Source of the DNA: Polaromonas sp.
Lineage (GTDB): Bacteria; Pseudomonadota; Gammaproteobacteria; Burkholderiales; Burkholderiaceae_C
DNA length: 13,382 bases
NCBI GenBank assembly: GCA_026786065.1
Contig: JAJAYS010000147.1
Location: 1 to 13,382 of the forward strand
Reading direction: 5' to 3'
Translations under genes and position numbers: made by a program
Shown: in pieces, positions 7,371 through 13,382 of the stretch
How the letters are laid out: every line of letters starts with the position of its first letter
Position numbering within the stretch: the stretch's first letter is position 1
The notes under the pieces: generated by a model
The model's database searches: none
What the model saw: the letters and a program-made list of their open reading frames with translations, nothing else
Told to the model about the DNA's origin: nothing

Positions 7371-7396
7371 ATAAAACCCGCCTCGGCGGGATTTAT
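7371..7396 (-). terminator. Intrinsic terminator after trxA
   Basis: The stem CCCGC/GCGGG with a CTCG loop is extended by ATAAA/TTTAT arms beyond one A:A mismatch. On the minus strand it ends GCGGGTTTTATT. It lies 28 bases beyond the trxA stop and separates trxA from rho transcription. The A/T flanks are symmetrical, so it may act in both directions. Confidence 0.85.
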
Positions 7397-7423
7397 CTGT
7401 TTACCGCGAACTGTCGCCCGCAG

Positions 7424-7756
7424 TCAGGCAAGTTGCTGGTCGATGAATGCGGTCAGTTGGCTTTTGTTCATTGCGCCGACCTTGGTCGCGGCGAGTTGCC
7501 CGTCTTTGAAGATCATCAGCGTCGGGATGCCGCGAATGCCGAATTTTGCGGGAATGTCGCGGTTTTCATCAACATTCATCTTGGCCACCCGAAGCTTGCC
7601 GTCGTAGCTGCTTGCGACGTCATCGAGAATAGGCGCGATCATCTTGCAGGGCCCGCACCATTCGGCCCAGTAATCGACCAGCACGGGTTGCTTCGATTGC
7701 AGAACGTCGGCTTCGAAGGTGGCATCGGTGGTGTGTTTGATCAATTCGCTGGCCAT
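7424..7756 (-). CDS. trxA: Thioredoxin 1 (TrxA)
   Basis: TrxA is a small cytoplasmic dithiol oxidoreductase. It reduces protein disulfides and receives electrons from NADPH via thioredoxin reductase. The product is 110 residues, the usual size. The active site WCGPC lies at 33-37 with redox cysteines C34 and C37. The buried acid is in VDYWAEW (27-33) and the cis-proline is P78 (GIPTL). I chose the ATG at 7756, which has AAGGA on the minus strand (complement 7763-7767) six bases upstream. The frame continues far upstream, to 8596, but that part is antisense to addB and has no thioredoxin character. The trxA-then-rho order on one strand is also that of E. coli. It has its own promoter candidate and terminator, so it is probably monocistronic. 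Confidence 0.97.
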   Translation of the reverse strand: MASELIKHTTDATFEADVLQSKQPVLVDYWAEWCGPCKMIAPILDDVASSYDGKLRVAKMNVDENRDIPAKFGIRGIPTLMIFKDGQLAATKVGAMNKSQLTAFIDQQLA

Positions 7757-7802
7757 GTTGAATCCTTGGGAGGTTGTTCCTGATACGGCTAAAGTTGACT
7801 TC

Positions 7803-7811
7803 ATTGTGGCA
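7803..7811 (-). promoter_or_regulatory. Candidate extended -10 promoter for trxA
   Basis: The minus strand reads TGCCACAAT (TGn plus CACAAT). Transcription would start near 7796, about 40 bases before the trxA ATG. No clear -35 is seen. It lies in the 177-base divergent gap shared with the addB-like gene. Confidence 0.4.
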
Positions 7812-7933
7812 GAAAGCAAGGTTTGACCGCGCCCTGAAAGCGCTATCGCATCCATAGGGTTTGCGTGCGCAACCCGCCGGACGCGCGTCACACTTGCTGA
7901 ACTTTCCGCAACCCCATCCAGCCTGCCCCACCG

Positions 7934-10534
7934 ATGCTCCTTGTTTCCCAACCCCTTGCCCTGGACGCCAGCGAAACCGCGACTGCCTACCTGGTTTGCT
8001 GGGCGCAGAAGGTGCGGCAGATTGATGCAGCCCTGCAAAACCGCGGCGTGCATGCGTCGCAAGCTGTGGTGCTGTTGCCCTACCTCCAGTTGATCACAGA
8101 GGCACGCCAGGCCTGGGCCCGCCATCTGCCGCAAGAAGGCGCTGCGGCGTTTTTGCCGCGCTTTGAAACGACCTTGAGCTGGGCTCGCAACGCCGGCGAC
8201 ACGGCAGGCACGTTCGCGCCGGCAAGCCACGACCTGCGCATGGACGTTGCAGTGGATCAGCTGACCGCAGAATCCTTGCTCAAACACGCCGGCCTGGACG
8301 CGCAGAAGGGCGTGCTGGCTGGTCGTCTGGTCGAAGCGGCCTGGAGCCTGGCGCGGGTTGCGGCGGCCGTGCTGCCGGCCGAGCGCCCCGCTTGGGGCGA
8401 GCGCCTGGGCAGCTTGCTGCAGGCCGATTTCGATTCGCCCATGCTGGCGCTCGAAAGCGCTATCGGCCGCATCGCGCTGGCTTGGGTCGCGGCGTCTTCC
8501 TACCCTACAGACCGGCTGTTCAACGCCCGGGCGCCGCTGTTGATCGTGGTCGAAGGATTCCAGGCTGAGCCGCTGGCCGACGCGCTGCTGGCGCATTTCG
8601 GCGGCCGGGCCTTGTCGGTGACGCTCTGCCCGGACAGCGAATCCGCGCTGCCCTCAAGTTGTCTGCCCGTGCTGCACACGGCGGCCGATGCCGAAGAAGA
8701 AGCCGCCCGCGCCGGCGCCTGTGTTTTGATGCATCTGGCTGCCGGACGCTCGCCCGTCGCGCTGGTTTCCCAAGACCGGCTGCTGACCCGGCGCGTAGGC
8801 GCCATGCTGCAGGCACGCGGCGTGGCGATGCGCGACGAAACCGGCTGGAAACTCTCGACCACCCGGGCTGCCGCCACCGTAATGAGTCTGCTGCGCGCCG
8901 CCACGCACGACGTATCGGCCGACGCCATGCTGGACTGGCTGAAAAACGCCCCTGCCTTCGCTACCGGTGAAGTCGATGCGGTTGAGGCCGAACTACGCAA
9001 AACCGGCGTGCGGGCCTGGCGCGAACTGCCTGATCTGGCTGTCGCTGTGGCCACGCCAGAACGCGATTCTTTGATGATCACCCGCAAGCTGGCGCCACGT
9101 GTGGACGCGCTGCGTGCGCCGCTGGCAGGCCCGCTTCCGCTGGCCCTGCGCCTGGCTGATCTGCGCGAGGCGCTGCAGGCGGCGGGCCAGTGGGATGGTC
9201 TGGTTGCTGACGACGCCGGCCAGAGCGTTCTGGCCGTCCTGCGTCTGCATGAGGGCATGGAGGCGCAATTCGATTCGGCACCGCCGATGACGCTAGCCGG
9301 CTTTACCCGCTGGGTCAGTCAGACGCTGGAGGCGGGCGTGTTTTTGCCGCCGCATCCGCATCTGCAGCCGGGCGCAGCCGGCTTGGTCATCATCCTGCCG
9401 CTGGCGCAGTTGCTGGGCCGCAACGTGCAGGCGGTGGTGCTGCCCGGCTGCGACGAGGTGCGCCTGCCCCCGTCGCCCGAGCCTGCCGGCCAGTGGACTG
9501 CCCGCCAGCGCGAATGGCTGGGCCTGCCTTCGCGTCCCGCACTGACTGCCAGTGCACGCGCCGCCTGGGCGTACGCGCTGCGGCTTTCGCCGGTCGATGT
9601 GCTCTGGCGCGCGAGCGAGGCCGGCGAGCCCCTGATGGCCAGCGGTCTGGTGCAAGAACTGCTGTTAGACCATGCCATTGCGCCAGCGCCCGATGCGCGG
9701 GTCTTGCGCCAGATAGCCATTTGCCCCACGCTGCGCCCGCTGCCGACTGGCGAGGCGCTGCCGCTGACGCGAGTCTCCGCCAGCGCGTACGAGGACCTGC
9801 GCCGCTGCCCCTACCGGTTTTTTGCCCTCCGGCAACTAAAGCTGCAGGTGGCCGATGAACTGGAAAGCGAAGTCGGGAAGCGCGACTTCGGCAACTGGCT
9901 GCACAGCGTGCTCCACCGCTTCCATGAAGCATTGAATACGGCTCCAGCCCAAGATTTACCAGCGCGTACAGCTATGATAAATATAGCGGCTGAAGAAGCC
10001 ACCCGCGCACTGGCGCTGACCGGTGCCGAGTTTTTGCCGTTCGCCGCCATCTGGCCGCGGGTGCGCAGCGGCTACCTCGATTGGCTCTCCGGGCATGAGG
10101 CGGCCGGCGCCAGCTATCTGGCGGGCGAAGTCTGGCGCGAGATGCCTTACGGCAAGCTCACCCTGGTCGGCAAGCTAGACCGCCTCGACTCGTTGCAAGG
10201 CGAAACGCTGGTGATCGACTACAAGACCGAGCCGCGTAGCACCACGGCCGAGCGCATCAAAGGCGGGCTGGAGGACACGCAGCTCGCTTTCTACGCCGCA
10301 TTGATGGAGGTGGACACCCTGCAGGCAGCCTACGTCAACCTCGGCGAAAAAGAGCCGACCAGAACCTACGAACAGCCCGATATCGTGCACCTGCGCGACG
10401 TCCTGATCGACGGCATCTTCACCGACATGGCGCGCATTGCGCGCGGTGCAGCGCTGCCAGCACTAGGCGAAGGCAAGGCCTGCGACTTTTGCGCTGCGCG
10501 TGGCCTTTGCCGTAAGGATTTTTGGAGTGATTGA
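7934..10534 (+). CDS. addB: AddB-like PD-(D/E)XK nuclease with iron-sulfur cluster signature
   Basis: The product is 866 residues and is the probable nuclease/scaffold subunit of an AddAB-type end-processing complex for double-strand break repair. The N-terminal two thirds is helicase-like, with a motif-Ia-like [17 protein letters not shown] near 45-61, but I find no Walker A. It would therefore be a non-motor fold, as in proteobacterial AddB. The C-terminal domain (about 613-866) is a RecB-family nuclease: H657 (WLH), D749 (GKLDRLD), D762/K764 (VIDYKT), Q783/Y787 (QLAFY). Cysteines C625, C850, C853 and C859 give the C...C-x2-C-x5-C spacing that holds a 4Fe-4S cluster in AddB. The ATG at 7934 has no clear Shine-Dalgarno. 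The gene is divergent from trxA and is followed by the AddA-like gene in the same direction. An odd AT-rich insert encodes residues 666-685. Family certain, exact orthology likely. Confidence 0.85.
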   Translation: MLLVSQPLALDASETATAYLVCWAQKVRQIDAALQNRGVHASQAVVLLPYLQLITEARQAWARHLPQEGAAAFLPRFETTLSWARNAGDTAGTFAPASHDLRMDVAVDQLTAESLLKHAGLDAQKGVLAGRLVEAAWSLARVAAAVLPAERPAWGERLGSLLQADFDSPMLALESAIGRIALAWVAASSYPTDRLFNARAPLLIVVEGFQAEPLADALLAHFGGRALSVTLCPDSESALPSSCLPVLHTAADAEEEAARAGACVLMHLAAGRSPVALVSQDRLLTRRVGAMLQARGVAMRDETGWKLSTTRAAATVMSLLRAATHDVSADAMLDWLKNAPAFATGEVDAVEAELRKTGVRAWRELPDLAVAVATPERDSLMITRKLAPRVDALRAPLAGPLPLALRLADLREALQAAGQWDGLVADDAGQSVLAVLRLHEGMEAQFDSAPPMTLAGFTRWVSQTLEAGVFLPPHPHLQPGAAGLVIILPLAQLLGRNVQAVVLPGCDEVRLPPSPEPAGQWTARQREWLGLPSRPALTASARAAWAYALRLSPVDVLWRASEAGEPLMASGLVQELLLDHAIAPAPDARVLRQIAICPTLRPLPTGEALPLTRVSASAYEDLRRCPYRFFALRQLKLQVADELESEVGKRDFGNWLHSVLHRFHEALNTAPAQDLPARTAMINIAAEEATRALALTGAEFLPFAAIWPRVRSGYLDWLSGHEAAGASYLAGEVWREMPYGKLTLVGKLDRLDSLQGETLVIDYKTEPRSTTAERIKGGLEDTQLAFYAALMEVDTLQAAYVNLGEKEPTRTYEQPDIVHLRDVLIDGIFTDMARIARGAALPALGEGKACDFCAARGLCRKDFWSD
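9930..9987 (-). repeat. Short dispersed element, copy A, inside addB
   Basis: Read on the minus strand, this 58-base stretch starts GCTATATTTATCATAGCTG and ends with a GGGCTGGAGCC-containing half. It lines up base for base, with substitutions, against two further stretches in the addA-like gene. It is AT-rich beside its GC-rich surroundings and is translated in frame as residues 666-685 of the AddB-like protein. Confidence 0.6.
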
Positions 10535-10693
10535 GCCCCCACGGTCGCGCACTGCGTGTCGCTCCCGAGGCCTTGCAGGCCGCGGCTCGCGAGACGCTTC
10601 GCCTCTGGCGCCCGTCCAAAGCTGCGCAGGCAGCTTTGGAGCCGCAGGCTCCAGCCCCTCGGGGGCCGCTGCGCCCGCCACGAGCTCGGGGCG
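10535..10693. repeat. Intergenic repeat-like element between addB and addA
   Basis: This 159-base gap is almost wholly repeat-like. It holds the 19-base block GTCGCGCACTGCGTGTCGC (10544-10562), identical to a block in the rho-rpmE2 gap but in the opposite orientation. It also holds a perfect 11-base stem with a GCAG loop (10615-10639), overlapping a second hairpin TGGAGCC-GCA-GGCTCCA (10637-10653). The segment CCCCTCGGGGGCCG follows. No T tract follows the hairpins, so they are not typical terminators. They may act as processing, stability or attenuation signals between the two genes (inference). Confidence 0.65.
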
Positions 10694-13382
10694 ATGAAAA
10701 TGGTTCATCAACCCGCCTACGAACACAACGGCCAACCGGTAAACGCCGAAACGTTTTTCGCCATCGCCTGCGACCCGCGCCGCAGCGTGGCGGTGGAAGC
10801 CTGCGCCGGTTCCGGCAAGACCTGGATGCTGGTCTCGCGCATCGTGCGGGCGCTGCTTGAAGGCGCCGGCGACGCGGACCGCGATGGCGCCGACGGCACC
10901 GCCGCAGGCGAGGTCCGGCCGCAGGACATCCTTGCCATCACCTTCACCAAAAAAGCCGCAGGCGAAATGCGCCAGCGGCTGGACGACTGGCTCCGGCAGT
11001 TTTCCCAGGCCGACGACGCCACGCTGCAGCGCGAGCTGCTGGCACGCGGCGTCATGAGCCCCGACCAGGCCGGCCAGGCCCATAACGCAAACAAGAACGG
11101 GCTGCAAGCCAACGCATCCGGGCGCAAGCAGCTATCAAATCTATATCGGGCGATTCTGGCTACCGGGCGGTCGGTGCAGATCAGAACCTTCCACAGCTGG
11201 TTTGCCGCGCTGCTCAAAAGTGCTCCCGTGGCGTTGCTGCAGCGCCTGGGATTGCCGGTGGACTACGAACTGCTGGAAGACGACGCGCCGGCGCGGGCGC
11301 TGGTGTGGCGGCGCTTTTATGCGGTGGTCTCTGGCGATGCGTTGCTGCGCGCCGACTTCGACGCCGTGGTGCTGACGCACGGCCGGTTTCAGGCTGACAA
11401 GGCGTTGCAGGCGGCGCTGGACAAGCGGGTGGAGTTTGTGCTGGCCGATGAGCGCGGCATGGTCGATGGGTCGGTTGCGCATTTCAGTACGCTGTTTCCG
11501 CAGTTTTCCGGCGCGACGGCACCGCACGCTGCGCTCGATGGCGAGGCCGCGCGCGCACGCTGGCTGGCCTGGGCCCGCCTGCTCGGTGCCGAGAAAAACA
11601 AGACGCCGCAAAAGGCCGCGCAAGCGGTGGTCGATGCGTTCGGCCAGCCCGACCTGCCGGTGCGCTTGAGCGGGCTGCGCAAGGCGTTTTTTGTGGCCGA
11701 CGAAGACCGGCTGACCCAGCACCTGTGCAAGTTCGCCGCAGCGATGGAGGCCGAGCCCGAATTGCGCGCGCTCTGCGGGGCCAGGGCGCAGCACGAGGCT
11801 TGGGCTTACCAGCAGAGCATGGCCCGGCTCACGCGCACGCTGCTGGTCGAATTCACCGCAGTCAAGCGCGAGCGCGGCTGGATCGACATGAACGACGTCG
11901 AGCGGGCGGCGCTCGCCATGCTGGGCGACGGCACGTTGTCCGGCTGGGTGCAGGAGCGGCTCGACGCGCGCATTCGCCACCTGATGATCGACGAGTTTCA
12001 GGACACCAATCCGCTGCAGTGGCAGGCGCTGTACGGCTGGCTGCAAAGCTATGGCGGCGCCGGCCGGGCGCCCAGCGTGTTTCTGGTGGGCGACCCCAAG
12101 CAGAGCATCTACCGCTTCCGCCGCGCCGAGCCGCAGGTGTTCATGGCCGCCAAGGCGTTTTTGCGTGAGCAGCTTGGCGGCGATCTGCTGACCTGCGACC
12201 ACACCCGGCGCAATGCGCAGGCGGTGATCGGCGCGGTCAACGCAGTCATGGGCGCGGCGGCGCTGGTCGACGGCTACGAAGGCTTTCGGCCGCACACCAC
12301 GGCGTCCGATGTGCCGGGCGGCGTGGGGCGATTGCCGGCGATTGCGCGGTCTGGCGAAACCAGTGACGCCTTTTTTGCAGCGGTTGCGACTGAGCCGGTC
12401 GAGGCCGGCCGGGAACCGGGCGAAGGCCCCGATCCCGGCTCGGGGGCAAGGGAAACCAGCGCCTGGCGCGACAGCCTCACCACGCCCCGCGAACAGCCTG
12501 AGGAAACGCTACGCGTGCGCGAAGCGCGGCAAGCTGCCCGCTGGGTTGCCGCGCAGATCGCCAGCGGCGTCGCGCCTGAAAAAATCATGGTGCTGTCGCG
12601 CAAGCGCGCCGGGCTGCTGCCGCTGCAACTCGAACTGCGGGCGCTGCATATTGCGGCGCAGATCGGCGACAAAACCGACCTGATCGAATGCTGCGAAGTG
12701 CTTGACCTGGTGGCGCTGCTCGACGTGCTGTGCTCGCCGCGGCATGACCTGTCGCTCGCCCGCGCGCTGCGCTCGCCGCTCTTCGGTCTGGCCGATGCCA
12801 GCCTGGTGCAGATCGCCTTGCTGCAACGTGAGCAAGGCTTGAGCTGGTTCGAGTCGCTACAAAAAACGGAGCTTTTAACGCCCGAATTGACTGGTCTGGG
12901 GCCTTGTTTGATAAAGTGGAAAGGCTGGCTCGACAGTTTGCCGCCGCACGACGCCCTGCAGCGCATCTACGACGACGGCGACGTGCTGGCGCGCTTTGGG
13001 GCTGCCGCACCGGCGGCGCAGCGCAGCGTGGTGCTGGCCAATCTCCGCGCCCTGCTGGCGGTCGCGCTGGACCAGGGCGGCGGCCGCTACGCAACGCCCT
13101 ACGGCCTGGTGCGGGCGCTGAAGGCCGGCGGCACCCGCGCACCGGCCACGCTGGACCCGAAATCGGTGCGCCTGCTGACGATTCACGGCGCCAAGGGGCT
13201 GGAGGCCGACGCGGTGTTGCTGCTGGACACCGACACTCCCGAGCGCGCCAGAGAAAGCATGGGGGTGTTGATCGACTGGCCAGGCGCCGCCGCCGCGCCT
13301 GAAAAGTTCGTTTTCCTGGTCAGCGAGAGCCGGCCGCCGGCCTGCGCTGCGGCGTCGCTGGCGGCCGAGCAGGCGGCACGCC
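10694..13382 (+). CDS. addA: AddA-like UvrD/RecB-type helicase (5' part)
   Basis: This is the superfamily 1 helicase subunit partnering the AddB-like nuclease in processing broken DNA ends. The frame is open to the right edge: 896 residues are visible and the C-terminus is missing. Motifs in order: Walker A ACAGSGKT (36-43, K42); Ia AITFTKKAAGEM (81-92); Ib IRTFHSWF (163-170); Walker B IDEFQDT with D433/E434; motif III VGDPKQSIYRFR (465-476); motif V region LLTIHGAKGLEAD (near 827-839). The insertion between motifs Ia and Ib is long and contains repeat-derived sequence. A C-terminal nuclease domain is expected for AddA but would lie off the window. I chose the ATG at 10694 because the protein then starts close to Walker A; ATG 10700 is an alternative. 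The upstream GGGG is a weak ribosome site. The frame is open back to the addB stop. Confidence 0.85.
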   Translation, partial: MKMVHQPAYEHNGQPVNAETFFAIACDPRRSVAVEACAGSGKTWMLVSRIVRALLEGAGDADRDGADGTAAGEVRPQDILAITFTKKAAGEMRQRLDDWLRQFSQADDATLQRELLARGVMSPDQAGQAHNANKNGLQANASGRKQLSNLYRAILATGRSVQIRTFHSWFAALLKSAPVALLQRLGLPVDYELLEDDAPARALVWRRFYAVVSGDALLRADFDAVVLTHGRFQADKALQAALDKRVEFVLADERGMVDGSVAHFSTLFPQFSGATAPHAALDGEAARARWLAWARLLGAEKNKTPQKAAQAVVDAFGQPDLPVRLSGLRKAFFVADEDRLTQHLCKFAAAMEAEPELRALCGARAQHEAWAYQQSMARLTRTLLVEFTAVKRERGWIDMNDVERAALAMLGDGTLSGWVQERLDARIRHLMIDEFQDTNPLQWQALYGWLQSYGGAGRAPSVFLVGDPKQSIYRFRRAEPQVFMAAKAFLREQLGGDLLTCDHTRRNAQAVIGAVNAVMGAAALVDGYEGFRPHTTASDVPGGVGRLPAIARSGETSDAFFAAVATEPVEAGREPGEGPDPGSGARETSAWRDSLTTPREQPEETLRVREARQAARWVAAQIASGVAPEKIMVLSRKRAGLLPLQLELRALHIAAQIGDKTDLIECCEVLDLVALLDVLCSPRHDLSLARALRSPLFGLADASLVQIALLQREQGLSWFESLQKTELLTPELTGLGPCLIKWKGWLDSLPPHDALQRIYDDGDVLARFGAAAPAAQRSVVLANLRALLAVALDQGGGRYATPYGLVRALKAGGTRAPATLDPKSVRLLTIHGAKGLEADAVLLLDTDTPERARESMGVLIDWPGAAAAPEKFVFLVSESRPPACAAASLAAEQAAR
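11088..11147 (-). repeat. Short dispersed element, copy B, inside addA
   Basis: On the minus strand this stretch reads GATATAGATTTGATAGCTG and continues with GCTTGCGCCC and a CTTGCAGCCCGTTCTT half. It aligns with copy A across its length. It encodes residues 132-151 of the AddA-like protein, between helicase motifs Ia and Ib, a place where an insert is tolerable. Confidence 0.6.
12856..12913 (+). repeat. Short dispersed element, copy C, inside addA
   Basis: On the plus strand this stretch starts GCTACAAAAAACGGAGCTTT and includes TGGTCTGGGGCCTTG. It matches copy A at the anchor points GCTA, AGCT, CTGG-GCC and the closing AT, with the same 58-base length. It encodes residues 721-740 of the AddA-like protein and is noticeably AT-rich for this gene. 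Confidence 0.5.

Noticed and set aside
7842..7890. Possible fourth copy of the GCTA...AGCT element in the trxA-addB gap
   Set aside because: Only GCTAT, CATAG and a GCG-rich half match; the alignment decays quickly, so I do not list it as a feature.
7757..8596. Long minus-strand frame extending upstream of trxA (390 codons in all)
   Set aside because: It is antisense to the AddB-like gene, shows no recognisable domain, and trxA has a well-placed Shine-Dalgarno and family-consistent start at 7756.
11141..12295. 384-codon minus-strand frame opposite the AddA-like gene
   Set aside because: The plus strand carries ordered helicase motifs across the same bases; the antisense product is low-complexity Arg/Gln/Ala-rich.

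Overview
The window is GC-rich, densely coded bacterial chromosome. It most likely comes from a betaproteobacterium of the order Burkholderiales, and probably the family Comamonadaceae (Polaromonas/Rhodoferax-like). This placement is inferred from protein similarity by eye, the gene order, and short dispersed repeats resembling ones I recall from that family. No search was run.

Layout. (1) 1-3106, plus strand: the end of a phosphate-uptake and phosphate-sensing operon. It holds the 3' part of pstB (transport ATPase), phoU (signalling adaptor), phoB (response regulator) and phoR (sensor kinase). The genes are tightly packed and phoB and phoR overlap by four bases (ATGA). The Pst transporter reports phosphate status through PhoU to PhoR, which phosphorylates PhoB. 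(2) 3217-5010, minus strand, convergent with phoR: a large multi-spanning membrane protein that looks like an ArnT/GT-C lipid-sugar glycosyltransferase. (3) 5097-7756, minus strand: trxA (thioredoxin 1), rho (termination factor) and rpmE2 (type B ribosomal protein L31). Each has its own candidate extended -10 promoter, and clear intrinsic terminators follow trxA and rpmE2. The 455-base gap between trxA and rho holds a structured rho leader and an unexplained structured segment. (4) 7934-13382, plus strand, divergent from trxA: a two-gene AddAB-type recombination module. The first gene is AddB-like, with no helicase Walker A but a PD-(D/E)XK nuclease and a four-cysteine iron-sulfur signature. 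The second is an AddA-like UvrD/RecB helicase that runs off the right edge. Together they would process double-strand DNA ends for recombination.

The least ordinary signals are: three diverged copies of a roughly 58-base element, all lying inside the addB/addA reading frames; a 19-base exact block shared by two intergenic repeats (rho-rpmE2 and addB-addA); an Asp-to-Ala change in the Walker B motif of PstB; and the structured trxA-rho gap. I found no CRISPR array, tRNA, rRNA, insertion sequence or prophage. I see no clear new multi-gene system: most of the window is core housekeeping, and the novelty lies in repeats and RNA structure.
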